Below the pieces are notes generated by a model. It saw only the letters and a program-made list of their open reading frames with translations, had not been told where the DNA came from and searched no databases. A stretch of 35,325 nt of DNA from Herpetosiphon sp. (lineage in GTDB: Bacteria; Chloroflexota; Anaerolineae; Anaerolineales; Villigracilaceae), in assembly GCA_020717985.1 (NCBI GenBank), contig DYDH01000008.1:1-35325 (forward strand), given 5' to 3'. The position numbers were made by a program, and so were the translations under genes. Within the stretch, counting starts at the first letter, position 1. The number at the start of each line of letters is the position of its first letter. Of this stretch, positions 1 to 6,734 are shown piece after piece.

Positions 1-276
1 GCGGACAGTGATTCCCTTCTGCCGCAGGAAGCGATAGTTTCTTGCACTTTGCACCGCCAGCACAGGGTTGACCATGCTTGCCTGCATAAATTTCCCCAAT
101 GTGCGGCGGACTTTTTCAAAATCGGGGTCGTGACGAAAGCCTTGCAGTACTTCTGCCAGAATCAAGTCGCCTATGAGGATCGGAGTGTTTTCCAATGCAA
201 GGTGCAGAAAATCGGTTTGTGAATTTTCAACTCCGTTGAAATAATCAATCCAGACGCTGGCATCCACCACAAGCAT
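1..276 (-). CDS. vapC: VapC-type PIN-domain toxin, C-terminus cut by window edge
   Basis: This is the toxin partner of the antitoxin immediately upstream. VapC toxins are PIN-fold ribonucleases that cut tRNA or rRNA when the antitoxin is lost. The visible 92 residues begin MLVVDASVWIDYF, which carries the first PIN aspartate (D5). A conserved acidic residue follows at E42 in ILAEVLQG. The remaining PIN acidic residues would lie in the missing C-terminus beyond base 1. The ATG is two bases after the vapB stop codon, so translation is probably coupled. Family assignment is firm; activity cannot be judged from a partial gene. Confidence 0.85.
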   Translation of the reverse strand, partial: MLVVDASVWIDYFNGVENSQTDFLHLALENTPILIGDLILAEVLQGFRHDPDFEKVRRTLGKFMQASMVNPVLAVQSARNYRFLRQKGITVR

Positions 277-278
277 TT

Positions 279-485
279 CTAATGTGCCTTTACACGCGAC
301 TGGCGCTGGTCATTCAAATTGCCGTCCCACGGCAACTTGCCGCGCATGGTGCGGACTTCTGCCTGTTCATTCAACAAAATCAACAACCTCAACGCTTCAT
401 GTACCACTTCACGTTTGGTTTTGATTCCAGTCAATTTTTGAGCACGGTCGATAAGATTATCATCAAGCACAATATTGGTTCGCAT
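279..485 (-). CDS. vapB: VapB-type antitoxin
   Basis: A 68-residue protein starting MRTNIVLDDNLIDRAQ matches the VapB antitoxin family. The N-terminal half is a ribbon-helix-helix DNA-binding segment with the typical TNIVLDD start and a TKREVVHEAL helix. The C-terminal tail, with RGKLPWDGN, would wrap the PIN toxin. I chose the ATG at 483-485 because AGGAAAGAGGTG lies just upstream; a longer reading frame exists but its extra residues are unlike the family. VapB normally neutralises VapC and, with it, represses the shared promoter. The DUF2779 gene lies upstream after a gap of about 235 bases. Confidence 0.88.
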   Translation of the reverse strand: MRTNIVLDDNLIDRAQKLTGIKTKREVVHEALRLLILLNEQAEVRTMRGKLPWDGNLNDQRQSRVKAH

Positions 486-518
486 TTTCACCTCTTTCCT
501 GTGTGTATAAAATCGTGT

Positions 519-537
519 TTGTATGTGTATTATACAA
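519..537 (-). promoter_or_regulatory. Probable vapBC promoter with operator-like inverted repeat
   Basis: On the minus strand a TATAAT hexamer (529-534) lies inside an inverted repeat of TTGTAT and ATACAA with a 7-base spacer. It is about 35 bases before the vapB start. An operator overlapping the -10 box is what autorepression by a ribbon-helix-helix VapB dimer would need. No convincing -35 box is seen. The VapB link is inferred. Confidence 0.5.
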
Positions 538-574
538 CAGAAATTCACGCGAATCGTTCATCATTGCGCCCTCA

Positions 575-665
575 TCCTTGTTGACCTTGACCATCCCACA
601 CCTCCAAAACGAGACGTCTCGTCCTGTACTCCCCATACAAGCGGACTTCCTCCGTTTGTCACAAG
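575..665. repeat. Imperfect inverted-repeat element with a central 14-bp palindrome
   Basis: Outer arms CCTTGTTGAC (575-584) and GTCACAAGG (657-665) pair with one bulge. Near the middle is the perfect palindrome ACGAGACGTCTCGT (609-622). No gene is visible here. The structure lies between the DUF2779 stop codon and vapB, so it could act as a terminator-like hairpin or be a small non-autonomous repeat. There is no T-run, which argues against a simple intrinsic terminator. Confidence 0.4.
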
Positions 666-721
666 GAGATCCTGGATTCGAGAATAGTTATTGATCCTCA
701 ACTTGCCGGTATCTCGTTCAA

Positions 722-2524
722 TCAATCCCTCCAGTGCCAATAGATCATCACCATTGCGAGGGTATCCAGTTCGCAGTATTGCAGGAGCAGGCGTTTCCAT
801 TGATCACGAATACTCATATCAGATTTCTGCGGACCATACAGCATGGATTGATAGGCAGTGATGGCGCCAGTGCCTTCATTGACGAAAACATCTCTTCCTT
901 CGATCACCAACGGCGGCAGGGATTTGTGCGGACTGAGCAGTTCGCCGTTTTCCTCTTTCACATAGGACGGAAAACGACTACGCAGGATTGGGTCTGTCTG
1001 CCAGATGGCATCGAGCACCTTCTTGATCGAAGTCCTGCCTTTCATCAGCGGGTGGAAATAATAATTCAATGTCAGCTGATTCATATCCACCATTCGCGAG
1101 GAAGTCATGCATATTAACCAGTCCTTCAACGCCTGGTTTTCGTGCCGCCCCTCCATCTGCCTCAGGATGTCCTTTAGGATGGTGTTCTCGTGAGTTGCCC
1201 ACATGAAGACTGTTCCATCCTGTCCGAGGTAATTCATCAAAGAATCAGCAAAGGCGAAGTTGGGAAAGGACTCGTCAAGGTTGATCCATTCGGCATGTTT
1301 TGGCTCAGCGCCGGGGGCGGAAATGGTGTGGCAACTCCATTGAAACGCCACGTTCTCGAAGGGACGCATGCCCGCGTGATAGGGCACTGCCAATCCAGAG
1401 GTTTCAAAATCTATGAAGTGCAATGGGTAGGTGCTGGATTCGAGGATACCGCCTAGAGCGGAATCGATCCATTCGGTGCCGGCTTTTGTGTTGCGGATCT
1501 GGATTAGCTGTCGCTGACCTCTTGAGCCAATCAAACCACCTTTTTTCATTAGAGCAGATTCGGGAAGGTCGAACAGGCTGGTCTTTCCTGCCGCAATGAG
1601 ATCGTTGGCTTCTTTTACTGTTCCGCCAAAATATAAGTCCAGGATATGCGGTTTGGAGTCTGCGAGCGCACCCCAGCATTCGCGAAAGCCGTTTCGTGGT
1701 TCATCCTCTGCGCTGTGGTATTCACAGTCTTTGCAGGCAAAAGAAATTGGAACGGGAATCTTCGCCAGCGGATTCATGCTTTTGAGAAATGTCCCGGCGG
1801 CAGATAAAACTTCAGGGATCAGCTGCTCAACTTCGGGGTCGACATTGATGCGCGCGAGGAAGTGATTCCTGCGCAGTTGTTCCACATCTCCGGTGAAAGT
1901 GAATCGGGCACGCGGATATCCACTGTCATCTTCTGCAATCAAATTGAGTGCAAAGAGTGAATGCAGGTTGTCAATGGAAGTGGTGCGCGATTTGTCCGGC
2001 ATCATCAATTCGCAGGTGAGTGTGGCGGCGGGAAAGAGTTCGCGCAGAATGAGGGCTTGAAAGGCAATGTCCTCGAGGTAGGTCTGCCAGCCTGGAGCGA
2101 TATTCCCCGTTTTGTTATGGAAGGGAGTGGACTTGGAGGAATCGAAGGATTTGGCTTTGACCTCGATCAGGGTGAAGTGACCGCCTTCTTTGATGAGGAT
2201 ATCGGGACGGGCAAATTTGCCGTCGCTCTCGAATGCGGCTTCGAGCAGGGTGACGTTTTCCTTTTTGAGTAATTTTTTCGTGAGTTGGACTGCCCTGTCG
2301 TGATCTGGTTCATCCACAAGAATGGCATCGGGAAAGAGCAGGCTGGCGATGGCGCCGATCATGTATCCGCCCTGGGCAAGCAATTCCATGTATTCATCAC
2401 CATCCTGATTGGACGGGTATTTGAGCAAGCGATAATACAATTTTGCAGGGCAGCTTCGCGCAGTTTTGTAGTCAGTTTTGGAGAGGGCGAGTGGTTTAGT
2501 CATTGTGTGTTGAGCTTGTTGCAT
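722..2524 (-). CDS. DUF2779-family protein: PD-(D/E)XK nuclease plus RNase H-like exonuclease domain
   Basis: A 600-residue protein with two nuclease-like parts. The N-terminal part carries D108 in RPDIL and E121/K123 in IEVKAKSF, the PD-(D/E)XK core. C25 together with C264, C267 and C283 forms the four-cysteine pattern seen in iron-sulfur nucleases of the AddB/Cas4 kind. The C-terminal part has HFIDFETSG (D372, E374) and a late YCELDT motif, as in DEDD-type RNase H-fold exonucleases. This layout is that of DUF2779 proteins, whose function is not well established; a role in DNA repair or defence is inferred. M1 is six bases after the lipoprotein stop, and MTKPLALSKT at residue 8 is an equally plausible start. 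No clear ribosome site distinguishes them. Confidence 0.8.
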   Translation of the reverse strand: MQQAQHTMTKPLALSKTDYKTARSCPAKLYYRLLKYPSNQDGDEYMELLAQGGYMIGAIASLLFPDAILVDEPDHDRAVQLTKKLLKKENVTLLEAAFESDGKFARPDILIKEGGHFTLIEVKAKSFDSSKSTPFHNKTGNIAPGWQTYLEDIAFQALILRELFPAATLTCELMMPDKSRTTSIDNLHSLFALNLIAEDDSGYPRARFTFTGDVEQLRRNHFLARINVDPEVEQLIPEVLSAAGTFLKSMNPLAKIPVPISFACKDCEYHSAEDEPRNGFRECWGALADSKPHILDLYFGGTVKEANDLIAAGKTSLFDLPESALMKKGGLIGSRGQRQLIQIRNTKAGTEWIDSALGGILESSTYPLHFIDFETSGLAVPYHAGMRPFENVAFQWSCHTISAPGAEPKHAEWINLDESFPNFAFADSLMNYLGQDGTVFMWATHENTILKDILRQMEGRHENQALKDWLICMTSSRMVDMNQLTLNYYFHPLMKGRTSIKKVLDAIWQTDPILRSRFPSYVKEENGELLSPHKSLPPLVIEGRDVFVNEGTGAITAYQSMLYGPQKSDMSIRDQWKRLLLQYCELDTLAMVMIYWHWRD

Positions 2525-2530
2525 TAATGT

Positions 2531-3031
2531 TTAGTGCTTTTTCGCAGCGGTTAGTACGATCCGTGTTGGCCATGGTGTCATCATGGGAAATTGGCTGGGA
2601 TTAAATGCCGGGTCGAGACTGAGATTCTCAGCCTGAATCCAGCAGGGTTGATGGAAATAAGGGTTGCGTATGATATACCAGCCTGGCACAGTGCCAACGG
2701 CCAGCAATTCCACGCTTTCGCCTTCCTTAATGTTGCTCTCAAGGTTGTAGGCTCGCCCGGGTCCGAACCAGCAGGCAGCCAGGTGAATAACCACGGGCTG
2801 TTGGGTGGGACTGCTTGTAACGGTTGGGGTTGGGGGCGGGGTTGGTGTCGCAGTGGCTGTCGGTGATGGTGGAAGCGCCTGAGCAGTCTGGGACTGGGCG
2901 GCTATTACACCGAGAGCAATATTTGTCGCCATGGAATTTACAGGTGTGGGAGTGGCTTGCGGGCTACAGGCCGTGCTCATGCAAAACAGCAGAATTCCAA
3001 TACCAGCTAATCGGGGAAATCGAATCATCAA
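2531..3031 (-). CDS. Small lipoprotein with SH3-like C-terminal domain
   Basis: A 166-residue protein beginning with two Met and a hydrophobic signal segment ending in CMSTAC, a lipobox with the lipidated cysteine at C22. A low-complexity Thr/Pro spacer (about residues 60-77) follows, then a domain of about 65 residues with PGRAYNLESNIKEGESVELL and WYIIRNPYFHQPCWI. That spacing resembles bacterial SH3 (SH3b) domains, which often bind cell-wall peptides. It is therefore probably anchored outside the membrane. GAAGG lies about seven bases before the first ATG. It is six bases upstream of the DUF2779 gene, likely in one transcript. The function is not known. Confidence 0.75.
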   Translation of the reverse strand: MMIRFPRLAGIGILLFCMSTACSPQATPTPVNSMATNIALGVIAAQSQTAQALPPSPTATATPTPPPTPTVTSSPTQQPVVIHLAACWFGPGRAYNLESNIKEGESVELLAVGTVPGWYIIRNPYFHQPCWIQAENLSLDPAFNPSQFPMMTPWPTRIVLTAAKKH

Positions 3032-3237
3032 GTCGCCTTCGTGAAAAGATGGAACGAGTATATTGCATTGAGGCTGATTTCGCTACTTCAAAATCTTGAA
3101 GGAAATCTTTTCTTTTTCATCAAAGGCAGCCAACTCCTCCTACGTAGCAGACTATAATTCCCGCAATAGGTTATAACCTTCGCCATCATATTTCACTATT
3201 GAATGTCTAGATAGCGATTTACCTTGCACTGTGAATA

Positions 3238-4272
3238 TCATAATCGCTCCTGCAAGTCTAGCTGATCAACTCGTTTGTGACCTTTAATTTCCACAGCATA
3301 AATCATTTCATTATTCAGTAGAAGCAGTCTTCCGTGTGAACTGTTTAGTGTTTCAGGCGGAAAATATAATGCTGTAGTTCGATTATAAGATGCAATAAGG
3401 TATGCAGGGCATCCTTGATTCCAAATAAATGAATAAACCTTGGCATTGGTATTTATATTTCTTTTTCGCTGCTCCAACTTGGAACCCTTCTGTGAAATTT
3501 TGGTCTTTTTGACCTCCAGAACTGCTCCAGGCATTTGGATTGGTTCTTTCAAATGCAATGCTAACAGTTGGCTAAGGTGTTTTCTTTCTATAGCAAGTGG
3601 CGCTAATAAACGACCAGCCGCAAATGGAGAAATTGAGAAAAGTACTAAATTACCTAAAGCTGCTATTTCATCAATAAAATTTGGTTTTATTGGTTCAGAT
3701 GCTTCAGGACCTGGTATGTTTATCAGCACACTGTTGCTTGCCTTGTTCCAACTGGAAAGAAATAAAATTGCCATACTAATAATCGCCACGACTACAAACT
3801 GCCTAAAATATTTTTTATATTTACTTTGCGAGATTTCAACGAAGAATACCCAAATAGAAAAGGTGACCAGCCACGCTAAATAGCTTAGGGACGCAAGAAA
3901 TGTGTTTTCCGTATAAGCACCGACGCCAAGCACCGAGAGTAATTCAACAATAACAAACCCTACAACTGCTGGTAGCACAATGAAATAAAATATTGTTTTG
4001 GCCAAGAACTTTATTAAAGACCAAGCAGACTCGAACAGTAAGACCAACGCAGTTGGTAACAATGAAATAAAATCGGTTGCAGTAAACCCGATTTGACTTA
4101 GCAACAACCCACCATAACCACCAGCAAACCATGAAATATAACCGCTATAAATCATGTAGCTTGCTGAATATCCTACAAATGTCAAAATGAAAATCTTTCC
4201 AATAGTATCAACCCAAATACTTTGGACAAATGTTACAAAACCTGTGAATACAAGTGTCTCGAAAATAGGCAT
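3238..4272 (-). CDS. Unrecognised multi-pass membrane protein
   Basis: I do not recognise this 344-residue protein. The first 200 residues hold about five hydrophobic segments (roughly 5-35, 50-65, 80-115, 125-150 and 158-178), then a Pro-rich loop and another hydrophobic stretch near 205-225. The last 120 residues are basic and soluble-looking, with VLEVKKTKISQKGSK and a final AVEIKGHKRVDQL. The start is supported by GATGAGG six bases before the ATG. The gene is clearly AT-richer than the restriction genes, as are its two upstream neighbours, which suggests a different origin. About 245 bases separate it from the next gene upstream; I see nothing convincing there beyond small palindromes. 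A further 206-base gap on its other side holds the palindrome AGGTTATAACCT. Confidence 0.65.
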   Translation of the reverse strand: MPIFETLVFTGFVTFVQSIWVDTIGKIFILTFVGYSASYMIYSGYISWFAGGYGGLLLSQIGFTATDFISLLPTALVLLFESAWSLIKFLAKTIFYFIVLPAVVGFVIVELLSVLGVGAYTENTFLASLSYLAWLVTFSIWVFFVEISQSKYKKYFRQFVVVAIISMAILFLSSWNKASNSVLINIPGPEASEPIKPNFIDEIAALGNLVLFSISPFAAGRLLAPLAIERKHLSQLLALHLKEPIQMPGAVLEVKKTKISQKGSKLEQRKRNINTNAKVYSFIWNQGCPAYLIASYNRTTALYFPPETLNSSHGRLLLLNNEMIYAVEIKGHKRVDQLDLQERL

Positions 4273-4518
4273 TTCTACCTCATCAATCCTTTGATATCAA
4301 TTCTGCCTGTTGTAAAATGGCAGTTGTTGCCTTACCCTACTTATCAGGCGGATATCCATTTACACAGCATACCCTTCGCAATCACAACTCTCCCCTAAAC
4401 GCCCTATCCAACACAGACGGTAACAACGTAGGTAACTCCTCGCATACCAATCACGCTAATTTTTTGGATGATTTTTATGTTTGATTTCAGGCATGATTAA
4501 ATCTCTTTATAAAGCGGA

Positions 4519-5478
4519 TTAACTCTTTGCTCTACCTTTTGTCTTCTTCTCTTCTTCCTGCTTCTTCAACTCAGGGATTCGATCTGGTAGACGATAAATG
4601 ATCGCCTGACTGAACTGCGTCCATTGACGTGATTCTTCATCCCGATCCTTGGGGACATCGAAGCCGAGTGTTTCCCGCATTTTGGGAGCGAACATATCAA
4701 AACCTGACTTCACAAAATCGCCCCATTCCCGAGCCGCACTGGTGGCGCGGAGCGGAGGGATCGTTCCGAGAACAATAAAAAGAAGAACGATCCATAAGTT
4801 TAATTGATTGCCCAAAATATAGACAAGCCCTACATATTCTATTTGCAATAGAATAAATACTACTGCCATATTGATCCAAAAATCTACTTGTGACTTGGCT
4901 GCATCAATGAGTTCAATGTAGTCTTTTGGAATGACGGCAAGCAGCCTACCCCAACCGTCAATGGATTCCAAGCCATACATGACACGTGGATACACTTCAA
5001 AGGAACGAAGCACATTGCCAAACGGGGTGGGAAGCAAGAATTCTTCCTTATCAGGAAACTCCTCTGCTAACTGGCGCATGAGTTGGTTTCTTCGCGCTCG
5101 GGATTTTGCAGGGAAATCCTTTTTGGCGGCGTAACATTCCCTGTATTCATCATCTAGTTTTTCAAGTTCGCTGACTGTCTTTTGATAGCGACGCTTTTCG
5201 AACCATGCGAAGAGTTTTACTGGATTGTATTTTCCATAACCTTCCATGAGCCTGTACAGATCGCGGTTGACAGCTAACAGGAGAATGCCACCAACCCATG
5301 AAAGCAAACCAAGTATGGTTGTACCAACCAGCAGGTCAGTTGCTACGAAGGCTATTAAGTTAGGGGCAAACCCATATTGACTGAGGACCAGCCCTGACAG
5401 GGTGATAAAAATAGCAATCGGTAGGAAAAAGCCGACCGCGAAATTACGATCAAAGAGTTTTGGTAGTTCACCAAACAT
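4519..5478 (-). CDS. Unrecognised membrane protein with two pairs of helices and a charged loop
   Basis: A 319-residue protein with two hydrophobic helices at about 13-35 and 40-70, a charged soluble loop of about 125 residues rich in Lys, Glu and Arg, and a second helix pair at about 200-243. The tail of about 75 residues ends in a Lys/Glu-rich stretch. No known motif is visible. It starts 25 bases after the small protein encoded at 5504-5980, so the two are probably co-transcribed with the RNase III-like gene. A membrane partner or effector role is possible but only inferred from position. Confidence 0.65.
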   Translation of the reverse strand: MFGELPKLFDRNFAVGFFLPIAIFITLSGLVLSQYGFAPNLIAFVATDLLVGTTILGLLSWVGGILLLAVNRDLYRLMEGYGKYNPVKLFAWFEKRRYQKTVSELEKLDDEYRECYAAKKDFPAKSRARRNQLMRQLAEEFPDKEEFLLPTPFGNVLRSFEVYPRVMYGLESIDGWGRLLAVIPKDYIELIDAAKSQVDFWINMAVVFILLQIEYVGLVYILGNQLNLWIVLLFIVLGTIPPLRATSAAREWGDFVKSGFDMFAPKMRETLGFDVPKDRDEESRQWTQFSQAIIYRLPDRIPELKKQEEEKKTKGRAKS

Positions 5479-5503
5479 ATTTTACTCTCCCGTTAATTTG
5501 TTA

Positions 5504-5980
5504 TTATTTGCGATTTGGCCCCGGGGCATCGGTAGTGGAGTCGCCAGCTAGCTTACCAACGATGTTAATCCTATCTATATTCTTAAAGGAATTTCCAGCT
5601 ACAGTTACATTGATGGTTGATGTAAGTATCTGTTCAGGTGTTTGTTCGCTGACATGAAGAGTCGAGTAAATCAGGTCACTTAAGTAAAGAACAAGCTCCT
5701 GATCGTTTTCTAGTTTAACCGACAATGTTTCCAGCATTTCTCCACTAAATTTCTCAGGACTTTTCTCGAAATATTTCAGAGTAACCTTATCACCTTCCGA
5801 ACTAAAAGCAAACTTAACTCGCTCCCAAATCTTTTCGGTCACATCCAAAGTATACTGGGCAATACCCTTACCTTTTATTGATGCAATCTTGCTCAAAAAT
5901 TTGTCTGCCCCTTCTTGTAAATACGGGACCAAGAACGATGTAACCACAGTGGTAGCCAAAGTAATAATTTCAACAGACAT
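5504..5980 (-). CDS. Small unrecognised protein sharing a C-terminal tail with the RNase III-like neighbour
   Basis: A 158-residue protein starting MSVEIITLATTVV; GAGGAG about ten bases upstream supports this ATG over one five codons earlier. The first 20 residues are hydrophobic and could be a membrane anchor. The middle is charged and helical. The end, from about residue 125, reads INVTVAGNSFKNIDRINIVG and then KLAGDSTTDAPGP. AGDSTTDAP recurs exactly at the end of the upstream RNase III-like protein, encoded with different synonymous codons. The Gly/Asn/hydrophobic spacing before it is reminiscent of short amyloid-type signalling motifs that pair bacterial proteins, but that is speculation. 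The gene is 48 bases downstream of the RNase III-like gene. Confidence 0.7.
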   Translation of the reverse strand: MSVEIITLATTVVTSFLVPYLQEGADKFLSKIASIKGKGIAQYTLDVTEKIWERVKFAFSSEGDKVTLKYFEKSPEKFSGEMLETLSVKLENDQELVLYLSDLIYSTLHVSEQTPEQILTSTINVTVAGNSFKNIDRINIVGKLAGDSTTDAPGPNRK

Positions 5981-6028
5981 CTGAGTACTCCTCAAAAAAC
6001 TCGATTTTTTTTATTGGGTTCTTCTTGG

Positions 6029-6679
6029 TTATCTTTTCTTCTTCTTGCCATCAGGCGGCGGAGCATCGGTGGTGGAATCTCCTGCCATTCGATTGGTGTC
6101 AATCCTGCGATTATGCTGCGGTGTTTCTATTTTATCCAATCCAAATTTATCCAATCCAAACCACTCTTGCAGTCGACTCTTTAGATCGTCGATTTCACTC
6201 AAGATTGATTCGCGCGCTTCCTCCAAAATTGGATTAACAAACGCATCCACCGCGCCGAGGCCAGCATCTAAATACAGGGCGCCAATCATTGCCTCGAAGG
6301 CAGAACCAAGCAAATTATCGCGATCATGACCACCCGATGCTGATTCTTCATGCCCTAGTCGCAGCGCGCGACCCAAGTCCAGTTTGCGCGCAAACTTTGC
6401 AAGCTGTTCATTGCGGACAAGTGCTGAACGCATTTTGGTCAAGTCACCTTCGGGCATTTCAGGGAAACGGTTATATACCCAAGCACCTACAATGAAATCC
6501 AAGACGGCATCGCCAAGGAATTCAAGTCGTTCGTTATCTTCAACAGCCTGAGCATGCTCACTGACATAAGATCTGTGGGTCAGGGCGCGTTCAAGTAAAT
6601 TTGAATCGGAAAAGTTCAAGCCCAGCCTATGACTGAGTTCTTTAGAGGATTCAATATCCTGCGAATCTGGATTGAGCAT
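6029..6679 (-). CDS. rnc: RNase III-family protein lacking a dsRNA-binding domain
   Basis: A 216-residue protein with a complete-looking RNase III domain: HRSYVSE near residue 35, the signature NERLEFLGDAV (49-59, with E53 and D57), and LLGSAFEAMIGALYLD near 123-138 with E129. The usual Asp of that last motif (E. coli D114) appears to be Ser126. Bacterial RNase III is normally about 225 residues with a C-terminal dsRNA-binding domain. Here that domain starts (DLKSRLQEW, 165-173) and then gives way to a tail with FGLDK twice, AGDSTTDAP and a Lys-rich end. AGGAG about seven bases upstream supports the start. It lies 55 bases after hsdR, so it probably belongs to the restriction operon rather than being the housekeeping copy. 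It may cut structured RNA with another protein supplying binding. Confidence 0.85.
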   Translation of the reverse strand: MLNPDSQDIESSKELSHRLGLNFSDSNLLERALTHRSYVSEHAQAVEDNERLEFLGDAVLDFIVGAWVYNRFPEMPEGDLTKMRSALVRNEQLAKFARKLDLGRALRLGHEESASGGHDRDNLLGSAFEAMIGALYLDAGLGAVDAFVNPILEEARESILSEIDDLKSRLQEWFGLDKFGLDKIETPQHNRRIDTNRMAGDSTTDAPPPDGKKKKR

Positions 6680-6734
6680 GGCAGACTCCTAGAACAATAT
6701 TACTTTTGAATACGGCCAAGTGTATAAGCTTGTG

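Noticed and set aside
561..800. 79-codon minus-strand ORF between vapB and the DUF2779 gene
   Set aside because: Overlaps the end of the DUF2779 gene in another frame, has no recognisable features and covers the inverted-repeat element.
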